DNA of 64,000 nt from an uncultured Lachnoanaerobaculum sp. (GTDB lineage: Bacteria; Bacillota; Clostridia; Lachnospirales; Lachnospiraceae). The notes beneath the pieces were generated by a model. That model was not told the origin of the DNA. It did no database searches and was given only the letters and a program-made list of their open reading frames with translations. Positions 55,335 through 63,652 of the stretch are shown here, in pieces; within the stretch, counting starts at the first letter, position 1; each line of letters starts with the position of its first letter. The stretch is taken from NCBI GenBank assembly GCA_946999385.1, contig CAMQCZ010000005.1, positions 1 to 64,000 on the forward strand, in the 5' to 3' direction. A program made the translations under genes and the position numbers.

Positions 55335-56654
55335 TTAAAAGTTATCTTTTTCAAATACTGTTTGTTCAGTTACAGGTGTTTGAAGTGCCTTTAATGCTCT
55401 TTTAACCATTCTCATACGTATCTTTTTAGAATCAACCTCTCCCTGTGTAGGATCACCTAATGGATAAGGAATACCAACACCCGGAATAATTCTATTTGCT
55501 CCTATTGTAAGCGAAATAGGAACTACTGTAGCCATATGTACTACAGGAATACCATATTTTTCTATACCTTTTACCATAGTTGCACCGCAACGTGTACAGG
55601 TACCTCAAGTACTGACAAGTATAACACCGTCAACATGCTCATCTATAAGCTTTTTACCTATAGCATCACCAAATTTTGCAGCTGAGCCTGTTGCAGTTCC
55701 TGTTCCTGTAGTTGAGAAAAATGTATTATATAATTCCTTAAATTCTCCGGCCTTTTCAAGTTCTCTAAGAACATCAAGAGGAACAACCAAATTTGGATTT
55801 TCCATAACAAATTGCCTGTCATATCCACCATGTATAGTCATAAAATCCTTTGATGATAAGCTGTCCATGCCTTCAATATTATAAGCTCCAAATTTTGTAG
55901 CATTACTTGATTCTATATGATCAGGGTTACCTATAGGAACTATACCGCCTGAAGTTACTATAGCAATCTTAGCTTTTTTAATATCCTCAATCGGTTTTGC
56001 CGGTGCCACTCTATCAAATTTTGGCATAGGCAAATCTGTTTCAAATTCTTCACCCTTCATTTTCTTTACAAGCATTTGAATAGCTCTTTCTGAGCCTCTC
56101 TCATTTGCAAAATAATTTACTCTTATTCCTCTCTCATGATAGCCTTCTATACTTGGCCCTAAAATTTCTTCACCCTTTACAAGCTTTTCAATAAGTGGGC
56201 ATAAATTTTTAACTACTTTTTTCATGCTTGCGGCAGAATCACCGGTTTGTACTATAATTAAATCTTTTCTAAACATATCTACACCGGGATTTTCTGCATA
56301 TGCCGCAGTTATGACAGGAATACCAAGTCTTTCTTCTACAGCCTTTGCAATAGTACCACAGGCAACTCCATAACGTCCTGCATTAAAAGCAGGTCCTGCC
56401 ACAAATATATCAGGCTTATATGGTTTTATTAACTCTATCAATCTATCTGTTGCTAAATCAAGATTTTGTCCAAAATAATTATCACCACAAATTGCAGTAG
56501 CAACTATTTCATATTCATCACTTAAATTAGCCTTTATAGCTAAACCAGGACCAATAATTTCTTGTCTTATTTCAGGTTCATGGTCTGCTTTATCCTCACC
56601 ACCTATACCAGCAAAAAATTGATTTAGGTAATGTACTATCCTATACTTAGCCAT
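55335..56654 (-). CDS. grdB: Glycine/sarcosine/betaine reductase component B selenoprotein (in-frame UGA = Sec)
   Basis: Read through the TGA at 55607-55605 the frame gives 439 residues. The junction is ILVST-U-GTCTRCGATM, so Sec350, C353 and C356 form the UxxCxxC motif of GrdB/GrdF/GrdH. Upstream FAGIGGEDKADHEPEIRQE and FVAGPAFNAGRYGVACG, and downstream GIPVVHMATVVPISLTIGANRI, are family hallmarks. A hairpin GTTGC-GGT-GCAAC 13 bases after the UGA fits a bacterial SECIS. This subunit binds the amino-acid substrate, reacting with the pyruvoyl of the GrdE-type partner, and transfers a carboxymethyl group as Se-carboxymethyl for GrdA. Which substrate it uses cannot be told by eye. If the UGA is ignored it looks falsely like two genes. 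Confidence 0.95.
55579..55604 (-). promoter_or_regulatory. Bacterial SECIS-type element in grdB
   Basis: Thirteen bases after the UGA codon the minus-strand mRNA forms GTTGC/GCAAC with apical loop GGU. Position and G-rich loop agree with SelB-binding bSECIS hairpins. Confidence 0.7.
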
Positions 56655-56665
56655 GTTTTTCCTCC

Positions 56666-57952
56666 TTAATATCCTCTTGCCGCTAATTTATTAAATCCAT
56701 TTGCAATAGTTGAAGCTATTATTATCTGAATTTCAGCCTCAAATGAGCCGTCAGGATTAACACAACCTGCCCAACCTCCAATTTGACTCTCGATATAATC
56801 CATTGTTCCAATAATCTTATCCATAACCGGAAATTGTAATGTCATATTTCCTTGTCCACAGGATGATAATGCACTGGCTTCTTCACATACATCAGCTAAA
56901 GATTGAGATTTTCCATCCTTTCCGGGAAATTCATCTGTTATCAAAACTACTTTAACGCCCTTTCTTTCTACCTTCTTACAATTCATCATAAGATCAGTAT
57001 CAGGATTACCATAACCTTCTTCTGTTATTAAAACTCCATCTAAGCCCATATATTCAGCAAGCTTTGCAACCATATCCGAATGTCTTTCTTTATCTGCTAA
57101 AAAGACATTTTCATTAGTAAGAATTACTCCCATAAAATTGATGTCCTTACCATGATGCTTATAGCAATCTTCTATAACAGGATTATGGAAATGATGATAT
57201 GTAGTAACCTTATCGCAAGGTGCAACACAATTTCCTGATACTATAGCTCCATCCATTATTTCAGTAGGATACATAAATGTAGGTACAAATTGCTTTGCAT
57301 CAACTCCATAATAATAAGTATCATGTAATAAACCTTGTGATTGTAACATATGAATATATCCAACCTTTGGAAGATCAGGATACATAGCGGCTTGCTCAAA
57401 TAAAGGCTTAGTCTCAAATACTTCCAAAGTATCAGGCTCTAAATTTCTTGCAGTCTCTCCCAAAAAGGTTGCAACCTTTAATCCGGCCATTCTTCCGGCT
57501 TTTTCATACACATGTGTTTCAAGACCTTCTTTAGGCTCTATAACTACACATAAATTTACTGTTTTTGAAAATGGACAATAATCGGCCGCAACACCACTCA
57601 TATCTATTACGCCCTCCTGGAAGCCTACTATACGTCCAACAGTAACAACACAACAGCCGTCTAATGCATGTGTTCTTCCTTCTCCTACACTTGGTGAAAC
57701 CTTACCTACAACTCCCGGAAATATCTCTCCGCCACTTACCTTTACACGTGGTTCAATAACATCCTTTACAGGAGTTATTCTTGTGCTATCACCAGGTCTT
57801 GCTATATCAAGACTACAGCCGATTAACTTATCATCTTCCAAAACCAATTTTTCAACCTCTTCTTTATTTACATAAAGAATATGATTATCTACATAAGTTT
57901 TGTCAGAGAATTGGATATCATTAATTTTGATTTTTCCCAATTCTAATTTCAT
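56666..57952 (-). CDS. grdE: Glycine/sarcosine/betaine reductase proprotein, GrdE family
   Basis: The 428-residue proprotein begins MKLELGKIKINDIQFSDKT. It carries IVSGNCVAPCDKVTTYHHFH, where cleavage between N241 and C242 gives two chains and turns Cys242 into the pyruvoyl group that forms a Schiff base with the substrate amine. It contains VSPSVGEGRTHALDGCCVVT. Shine-Dalgarno AAAGGAGG. First gene of the module, 11 bases before grdB. Homologues GrdE, GrdG and GrdI (glycine, sarcosine, betaine) are too alike to separate here; the core genes grdA, grdC, grdD are not in the window. Confidence 0.93.
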   Translation of the reverse strand: MKLELGKIKINDIQFSDKTYVDNHILYVNKEEVEKLVLEDDKLIGCSLDIARPGDSTRITPVKDVIEPRVKVSGGEIFPGVVGKVSPSVGEGRTHALDGCCVVTVGRIVGFQEGVIDMSGVAADYCPFSKTVNLCVVIEPKEGLETHVYEKAGRMAGLKVATFLGETARNLEPDTLEVFETKPLFEQAAMYPDLPKVGYIHMLQSQGLLHDTYYYGVDAKQFVPTFMYPTEIMDGAIVSGNCVAPCDKVTTYHHFHNPVIEDCYKHHGKDINFMGVILTNENVFLADKERHSDMVAKLAEYMGLDGVLITEEGYGNPDTDLMMNCKKVERKGVKVVLITDEFPGKDGKSQSLADVCEEASALSSCGQGNMTLQFPVMDKIIGTMDYIESQIGGWAGCVNPDGSFEAEIQIIIASTIANGFNKLAARGY

Positions 57953-57971
57953 AGCTACCTCCTTTTTAAAT

Positions 57972-58039
57972 TGTAATCGTGATAACTTTGATTTAAAAAA
58001 ATAAATAAAAAAATATTAATATGTAATCACGATAACTTT
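57972..58039. promoter_or_regulatory. Twin operator-like sites, exactly 50 bp apart, before grdE
   Basis: TGTAATCGTGATAACTTT at 57972-57989 and TGTAATCACGATAACTTT at 58022-58039. Each follows GTNATCNNGATNAC, a two-fold symmetric pattern; the central dinucleotide is inverted between them. They lie downstream of the likely start site. They could bind one dimeric repressor each, or pair as RNA (12 of 14 positions) just above the Shine-Dalgarno. Confidence 0.6.
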
Positions 58040-58074
58040 TTGACAAAAATTGAAGCTCTTAACTTCTTGAATTA

Positions 58075-58103
58075 ATTTTAATATAAATTTTTTTATAATA
58101 CAA
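58075..58103 (-). promoter_or_regulatory. Promoter of the grd module
   Basis: TTGTAT (58098-58103) and TAAAAT (58075-58080), spacing 17, on the minus strand, upstream of both operator-like sites. Confidence 0.45.
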
Positions 58104-58254
58104 GTTATTTATAAATTTTTTATATAGAAATATTACCAGTGTTTTTTGTTACATTTGCACAAAAATAATTAAAATATCAAAATTAATGTTAAAATTGTAT
58201 TTTATAAAATCTATTTGCCTATATTTTAGTTAATTTTCAGCTTAATATAAAAAT

Positions 58255-58282
58255 AAGAGCCATAATATATATTACGGCTCTT
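58255..58282 (-). terminator. Terminator after zwf
   Basis: AAGAGCCGTAATA and TATTATGGCTCTT pair (13 bp, one G-U) on the minus strand and ATTTTTATATT follows. Confidence 0.85.
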
Positions 58283-58305
58283 GTATATTATATGCTTATA
58301 TACTT

Positions 58306-59694
58306 TTAGTCTTTATTTCTCCAATATCTATCTTTATTTTCAGCTAAATTATTAATTTGCTTTGGTCCGAAACTTCCCTGATCATATGAATATATAGGCA
58401 ATTTTTCTTTATCATATAAATCCTTTAATTCTTGAATATATTTCCAGCTAAGCTCTATTTGCTCCCATTTAGTAAACCATGAATCATCACCCTCTATACA
58501 GGCAAGTATCATTCTTTCATACGCCTCAGGAGTATTTTGTCTAAAAATATCATTACAATTCTGGCAAAATTCCATTTTTGCCTTTGTTATACCATTTTCT
58601 TCTCCCGGAGTTTTAATATTAAATTCTAAATATATTCCTTCCGTAGGTTGAACTTTTATTATAAGCACATCAGGATCTATACTTTCTGATATACGTTTAA
58701 AATTAATTACAACCTCAACCTCTCTTTCATTACACTTTTTACCTGTTCTTATAAAAAATGGAACATCCTGCCATCTTTCATTATCAATAAATAATTTCAG
58801 ACAGGCATAGGTCTCTGTATCAGAATTTTTAGCAACCCCTTCTTCATCTCTATATCCTTCATATTGTGCTAATATGATACTCTTTTTTATATCTATCTTA
58901 TCTATCGGTCTAAGACATTTCAAAACCTTTGTCTGCTCATCACCTATAATACCGGCAGTATTCTCTAATGCTACTATACTAAGTATTTGCAATAAATGAT
59001 TTTGAACCATATCCTTTAAGGCTCCTGCCTTGTCATAATAAGAGGCTCTTGTTTCAACACCGACAGTTTCTAAGGCTGATATATGTACACTATCTATATG
59101 CTCCTTTGACCATGCATTTGAAATTATAGGATTTGTTTCTCTTAAATAAATGATATTTCTCAGCATTTCTTTACCTAAGTAATGATCAATCCTAAAAATA
59201 TTATATTTACCAAATGTTTCATCCAAATTTTTACTTAATCTTTTTGCTGATTCCAAATCTGTTCCGAAAGGCTTTTCAAGTATAATCTTAGGATTATAAA
59301 TATTCTTACATAAGGCTATACTTTTACTTATGATTTCAAAAAACTGAGGAGCTACAGCATAATATATTAGATTATTTTTATAATCATATTTTGAATAAAA
59401 ATTATCCAAACCCTTATACTCATCAAGCTTTGTGAAATCCATTCTATAATAAATAACATTTTCATAAAACTTATGTAATGTTTCCTCACTATATTTTAAT
59501 CTGGCAAATTTGCGTAACCACTTATCAATAATTCCGATATATTCATCTTGTGTATAATCTCTTCTACCTATAGCAACAATTTTAAAATCCTCACCTAATA
59601 AATTTCTTTGAAATAAATTATACATAGCAGGAATTAATTTTCTATAAGTCAAGTCGCCGGTTCCACCAAAAATTGTTATCGCTATCTTATTCAT
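58306..59694 (-). CDS. zwf: Glucose-6-phosphate dehydrogenase
   Basis: The 462-residue protein has the NADP-binding start ITIFGGTGDLTYRKLIPAMY, the EKPFGTD motif, and the active-site RIDHYLGKEML. It then has the C-terminal G6PD domain (VQNHLLQIL, YEGYRDEEGV, VPFFIRTGKKCNER). Oxidises glucose 6-phosphate to 6-phosphogluconolactone. It overlaps gnd by 8 bases and is last of the pgl-gnd-zwf operon. Confidence 0.96.
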   Translation of the reverse strand: MNKIAITIFGGTGDLTYRKLIPAMYNLFQRNLLGEDFKIVAIGRRDYTQDEYIGIIDKWLRKFARLKYSEETLHKFYENVIYYRMDFTKLDEYKGLDNFYSKYDYKNNLIYYAVAPQFFEIISKSIALCKNIYNPKIILEKPFGTDLESAKRLSKNLDETFGKYNIFRIDHYLGKEMLRNIIYLRETNPIISNAWSKEHIDSVHISALETVGVETRASYYDKAGALKDMVQNHLLQILSIVALENTAGIIGDEQTKVLKCLRPIDKIDIKKSIILAQYEGYRDEEGVAKNSDTETYACLKLFIDNERWQDVPFFIRTGKKCNEREVEVVINFKRISESIDPDVLIIKVQPTEGIYLEFNIKTPGEENGITKAKMEFCQNCNDIFRQNTPEAYERMILACIEGDDSWFTKWEQIELSWKYIQELKDLYDKEKLPIYSYDQGSFGPKQINNLAENKDRYWRNKD

Positions 59695-61072
59695 TTTCCC
59701 CCCATTGATGATGATATATACCCTCTCTATCTACTCTTTCATAAGTATGTGCTCCAAAATAATCTCTTTGACCCTGTATTATATTAGCACCTAAACATTC
59801 AGATGAAAGTTGATTTAAATATGTACTTGCACTTGTAAATACAGGTAAAGCAAGTCCTGCACTAATAGCTTTTATATTAACCTCCTTTAAAGCCTCATTA
59901 TTATTTAGAAGCTTTTCATTAAATGTTTTATATAATAAAAGCTCATCAGCTCCATCTTCATATGCTTGCATAATATCTGAAAGAAGTCTTGCTTTTATTA
60001 TACATCCCGCTCTAAATATACTTGCAATTTCTTTCAGATTTAAATTCCATGAATATTTTGTTGAAGCATCCTTATATAGTCCGAAGCCTTGAGAATAAGC
60101 TATAGATTTAGCTAATGAATATGCCTTTTGCAAAGTTTCTACATCTATAGGCTCTACTTTAGTTGAATTTACAACTCCTCTTAGTTCTCTTCTTAGATTA
60201 TTTACATTTGAAATAATTCTCGCCTGATAAGCAACAGTAAGTAAAGAAGCATTAAATTCCTGCTCTAAGGCCTCTATGCTTGTCCATCTTCCTGTACCCT
60301 TATTTCCTGCCCTATCCTTTATCATATCAATTAAATCATTTTCACTAAGATCATCTTTTTCTCTCAAAACTTTATATGTTATCTCAACTAAATAGCTTGA
60401 TACTTCAGACTTGTTCCATTCTTCTATTATATCGGCTATCTTTGCATTACTATATTTATTAATATATTTTAAAACTAAATATATTTCTGCTAAAAGCTGC
60501 ATATCAGCATATTCAATGGCATTATGTACCATTTTTACATAATGTCCACTACCTTCAGGACCTATATATGTACAGCAAGGAACACCGTCTTTTTTAGCAC
60601 TTATAGATTTCAAAATATTTTCAACAAGGAAAAAGCTGTCTTTATTTCCTGAAGGCATTATACTTGGTCCCTTTAAAGCACCTTCTTCTCCTCCTGAAAC
60701 TCCAACACCAAAATAATTAATTCCCAATTCATTCAAATAATTATATCTTCTATTTGTATCTTTAAAAAATGAATTACCTCCATCCATGATAATATCACCT
60801 TTTTCTATCAAGGGTAAAATATCAGATATAGTTTTATCAACTGCAGCTCCTGCTGGAACCATTAAAAATATTTTTCTTGGCTTTTCTAATGAATTTATAA
60901 AATCTTTTATATTTTCAAAGCCTGAAAAGCCTTCAATATTCATATCCATCAAGCTCTTAGTCTTAGCAAAGCTTCTATTATATCCACTCACCTTAAAACC
61001 ATGGCTTAACATATTTCTCGCTATATTTTTACCCATTACACCTAAACCGATAACGCCAATATTATTCATCAT
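59687..61072 (-). CDS. gnd: 6-phosphogluconate dehydrogenase, decarboxylating
   Basis: The 461-residue enzyme has the Rossmann start GVIGLGVMGKNIARNM, a GGNSFFKDTNRR segment, the catalytic stretch GVGVSGGEEGALKGPSIMPSG, then HYVKMVHNAIEYADMQLL with catalytic Lys. The C-terminal part has ANIIQGQRDYFGAHTYERVD. It makes ribulose 5-phosphate and NADPH. Two adjacent ATG codons are possible starts. Overlaps neighbours on both sides. Confidence 0.96.
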   Translation of the reverse strand: MMNNIGVIGLGVMGKNIARNMLSHGFKVSGYNRSFAKTKSLMDMNIEGFSGFENIKDFINSLEKPRKIFLMVPAGAAVDKTISDILPLIEKGDIIMDGGNSFFKDTNRRYNYLNELGINYFGVGVSGGEEGALKGPSIMPSGNKDSFFLVENILKSISAKKDGVPCCTYIGPEGSGHYVKMVHNAIEYADMQLLAEIYLVLKYINKYSNAKIADIIEEWNKSEVSSYLVEITYKVLREKDDLSENDLIDMIKDRAGNKGTGRWTSIEALEQEFNASLLTVAYQARIISNVNNLRRELRGVVNSTKVEPIDVETLQKAYSLAKSIAYSQGFGLYKDASTKYSWNLNLKEIASIFRAGCIIKARLLSDIMQAYEDGADELLLYKTFNEKLLNNNEALKEVNIKAISAGLALPVFTSASTYLNQLSSECLGANIIQGQRDYFGAHTYERVDREGIYHHQWGENE

Positions 61073-62015
61073 TTTTCTCCTTTATTATTATTGAAATTGC
61101 CTCCGGAATATTTATTGCTGATACTTCATCCCCTAATAAATTATCTTTAATATTTATTAAGCTAATTTTATTACTAAGTCTATTTGCAACTATTAAATTA
61201 TTTGACAAGCCTGACTTTACAATAATAAAATCTCTTGGATGCTTACCATAGCAAGCTTTAACCTGTATTCTTTGTAAAATATCTTTATTATATTTTATTA
61301 CAGAAATAACATCCTTTGTTCTTGTTGAGATATAAAGATATTCACCTTGCTTTCTTATAGCAGCACTATCTTTTACAAAGCTTTCCCCATTTTCCAATAA
61401 GTCAATTTTATTGACAACACTCAAGCTTTCCATATCAACAGCATATAGACGATTAGATAATTCTCCAACTACATATAAAAATTTTTTATCATCTGAAAAA
61501 ATCCCATGTCTTGGTCCTGAATTTTTTTCAAACTTTATTGAATTTTCTATTTCAAAGGTATCTTTGTTAATAATTATTATTTCATCAAGGAAAAGGCAGG
61601 GTACAAGTATTTTATCCTTATAAACTAAGACTTGATGTGAACCGGCTTTTTCTCTTATATCTACTATTTTTATTAATTTTAAATTATTATTTTTAAATTC
61701 AATAATACTAAGCCTACCTTCATGATAATTTACTGTATAAATGTAATTATTTTCATAGTATAAATAACATGAGGTACTTTTTTCATATGCTAAAGCTGCA
61801 ACTATATTTGCATCAGCATCATATATAACAAGCCCTGAAGAATTTTCAAAATCACAGACAGCAGCTATATAATCATTTACAAAGCACAAATATTTAGGAT
61901 TTTTTACTTCGGCAAATAAATTAACATCATATATTTCTTTCTCATTATATGAAAAAGTATATATTCCCTTACTTTCTCCACTTGTATATGTACCTACATA
62001 AGCTTTATAAACCAT
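61062..62015 (-). CDS. 6-phosphogluconolactonase-like beta-propeller (lactonase family)
   Basis: A 317-residue protein of repeating beta-strands like the seven-bladed YbhE/Pgl lactonases: VGTYTSGESKGIYTFSYNEK at the start, then HQVLVYKDKILVPCLF and SGPRHGIFSDDKKFLYVVGELSNRLYAV, where the family's conserved residues PRH lie. In the operon with zwf and gnd it supplies the middle step, hydrolysis of phosphogluconolactone. It lies behind TAGGAG. Confidence 0.85.
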   Translation of the reverse strand: MVYKAYVGTYTSGESKGIYTFSYNEKEIYDVNLFAEVKNPKYLCFVNDYIAAVCDFENSSGLVIYDADANIVAALAYEKSTSCYLYYENNYIYTVNYHEGRLSIIEFKNNNLKLIKIVDIREKAGSHQVLVYKDKILVPCLFLDEIIIINKDTFEIENSIKFEKNSGPRHGIFSDDKKFLYVVGELSNRLYAVDMESLSVVNKIDLLENGESFVKDSAAIRKQGEYLYISTRTKDVISVIKYNKDILQRIQVKACYGKHPRDFIIVKSGLSNNLIVANRLSNKISLINIKDNLLGDEVSAINIPEAISIIIKEKNDE

Positions 62016-62048
62016 AATTTACTCCTATAATAATTGATATTTCGTTTA

Positions 62049-62077
62049 ATTTTAAATCTTTTATGAAATTTTTTCAA
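62049..62077 (-). promoter_or_regulatory. Promoter of the pgl-gnd-zwf operon
   Basis: TTGAAA (62072-62077) and TAAAAT (62049-62054), spacing 17, on the minus strand, 34 bases before the first ATG. Confidence 0.55.
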
Positions 62078-62447
62078 GGAAATTCCTAGTATTTAAGTAT
62101 GATTTTTTTATGAAATTAATAACTATTATTATATTTATTACTTATATAATATAAAAGTTTGATATTTATTTATATATAACTTTCTAAAATAGTGTAAATG
62201 TATTATTTTTAAAAAGTTTAAGCTTTTAATTTATCTATATTTTTTGAAAAACTTATATAATAAGCTTTTTATTTTGTATTTTTTATAATTTTATTAAAGA
62301 TAAATTATATAATTTTAGCTTATAAAATATACTATTATATTGATAATTAAAAATAGAATATTTTATAAGCTATATATAATTTTGCTTTTCTCAACGGAAT
62401 TTATTGTGGTTTATGTGATTTAATTAAAGAATTTTTAGAATTTATAT
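62078..62447. other. AT-rich intergenic region with one long hairpin
   Basis: No plausible gene. AGCTTATAAAATAT (62317-62330) and ATATTTTATAAGCT (62358-62371) form a 14-bp perfect inverted repeat, extended by CTATT/AATAG after one mismatch, downstream of the small regulator gene. It may be the terminator of the minus-strand genes to its right, though the U-run is weak. Confidence 0.5.
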
Positions 62448-62669
62448 TTATTTGAAAATCTCATCATCGAAAAAATCACTCAAGCTTATATTAAAAGCTG
62501 TGGCAATTTTTTCGATTTTATCAATTTTAGGATTTTTAGAATGTCCAAGAGCTATCTCTCTAAGAGTTGTTTTTGGTATACCGCTTATTTTAGATATTTC
62601 ATAAAAGGTTTTATCATATTTTATTGAAAGTTGAAAAATTCTTTGTGAAAGTGCTTCTCCTATATCCAT
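62448..62669 (-). CDS. Small Cro/C1-type helix-turn-helix regulator
   Basis: The 73-residue protein is almost only an XRE domain: YEISKISGIPKTTLREIALGHSKNPKIDKIEKIATAFNISLSDFF. The ATG lies behind TAGGAGG. It follows the glycosyltransferase and LicD genes on the same strand by 47 bases and may regulate them or act elsewhere. It has no toxin partner beside it. Confidence 0.85.
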   Translation of the reverse strand: MDIGEALSQRIFQLSIKYDKTFYEISKISGIPKTTLREIALGHSKNPKIDKIEKIATAFNISLSDFFDDEIFK

Positions 62670-62716
62670 GCTACCTCCTATATTAAGATTAAGAGAAAAG
62701 CAAATTATAATTATAT

Positions 62717-63652
62717 CTATTCATTTTCATTTAGAATTTCACTAATTAAATATATAGGTCTATCCTTTAATTCTGCAAAAATAATAGAAATATATTTTCC
62801 CATTATTCCTAAAATAAAGAATAATATCGCAAACATAAAGCATATTAATGTAATAATGGTAGTATATCCACTTGGAGCTCCAAATCTTGCCCAATTCAAT
62901 ATAGTATAGATTGTCATTATAATTCCAACTAATATGGATAAGCCTCCTGCATAAATCGCCAATTTTAATGGAAAATCTGTAAAGCATATCATGGCATTTG
63001 TAGAAAATCTCAAAAGCTTAAGTAATGAATATTTACTATGTCCTGCTACTCTTTCACTCGCCTCATATGATAGTGTACAGCTTTTGAAGCCTATATTTTG
63101 TATATAAGCTCTTAGAAATCTTACTTTTTCTCTATACTCTTTCCTAAGAATCATTGCTACCTTACTTGAAATTGCAAAAAAATCCGAAGCGTTTTTTTCA
63201 AATTTTTCTTTACTAAGTATATTAATAATAGAATAAAATAATGAAGAACATATATTTTTAACTATTCCTGCACTCTTATTTTTTACTCTTATCATATTTA
63301 CTATATCATAGCCTTCATAAAATTTATCAACTATACTTTTGATAAGATTAGGAGGATGCTGTAAATCAGCATCCATACATATAAGTATATCTTTCTTTGC
63401 CATATCTATGCCGGCAAGCATTGCAGCTTCATGTCCGAAATTTTTTGATAATATTATACATTTCACTTTTTTATCAAACTTAGCTAAATCTCTCAATATA
63501 TCTTCACTGCTATCTATGCTACCGTCATTTATAAATATAATCTCATAATCTATTTTTAAATTTTCCAAATATATTTTTATAGTTTTATAAAAAGTCCTGA
63601 GTGCATCCTCTTCGTTATATACAGATACTATTAAGCTCAAACTTTTATACAT
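62717..63652 (-). CDS. DPM1/GtrB-type family 2 glycosyltransferase
   Basis: The 311-residue protein has a GT-A domain (SLIVSVYNEEDALRTFY, FINDGSIDSSEDIL, LSKNFGHEAAMLAGID, and metal-binding CMDADLQHPP near residue 92). Two C-terminal membrane helices follow (about 235-258 and 270-292), then a short tail. This layout is that of polyprenyl-phosphate sugar transferases (dolichol-phosphate mannose synthase, GtrB), which load a sugar on a lipid carrier for surface-polymer side chains. It overlaps the LicD gene by eight bases. Confidence 0.9.
   Translation of the reverse strand: MYKSLSLIVSVYNEEDALRTFYKTIKIYLENLKIDYEIIFINDGSIDSSEDILRDLAKFDKKVKCIILSKNFGHEAAMLAGIDMAKKDILICMDADLQHPPNLIKSIVDKFYEGYDIVNMIRVKNKSAGIVKNICSSLFYSIINILSKEKFEKNASDFFAISSKVAMILRKEYREKVRFLRAYIQNIGFKSCTLSYEASERVAGHSKYSLLKLLRFSTNAMICFTDFPLKLAIYAGGLSILVGIIMTIYTILNWARFGAPSGYTTIITLICFMFAILFFILGIMGKYISIIFAELKDRPIYLISEILNENE

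Larger units (their letters stand above)
57953..58254. other. Regulatory region upstream of the grd module
   Basis: Holds a promoter (58075-58103) and two copies of a near-palindromic site (57972-57989 and 58022-58039), listed separately. The AT-rich part from 58104 to 58254 separates it from the zwf terminator; I see nothing further there and no sigma-54 -24/-12 pair. Confidence 0.6.

Noticed and set aside
55335..56654. Two separate genes or a nonsense-mutated pseudogene at the grdB locus
   Set aside because: The stop is TGA exactly at the Sec position of UxxCxxC, the frame is intact on both sides, and a SECIS-like hairpin follows.
57953..58254. Sigma-54 promoter for the grd genes
   Set aside because: Amino-acid reductase genes in some Clostridia use sigma-54, but no GG-N10-GC element fits here.
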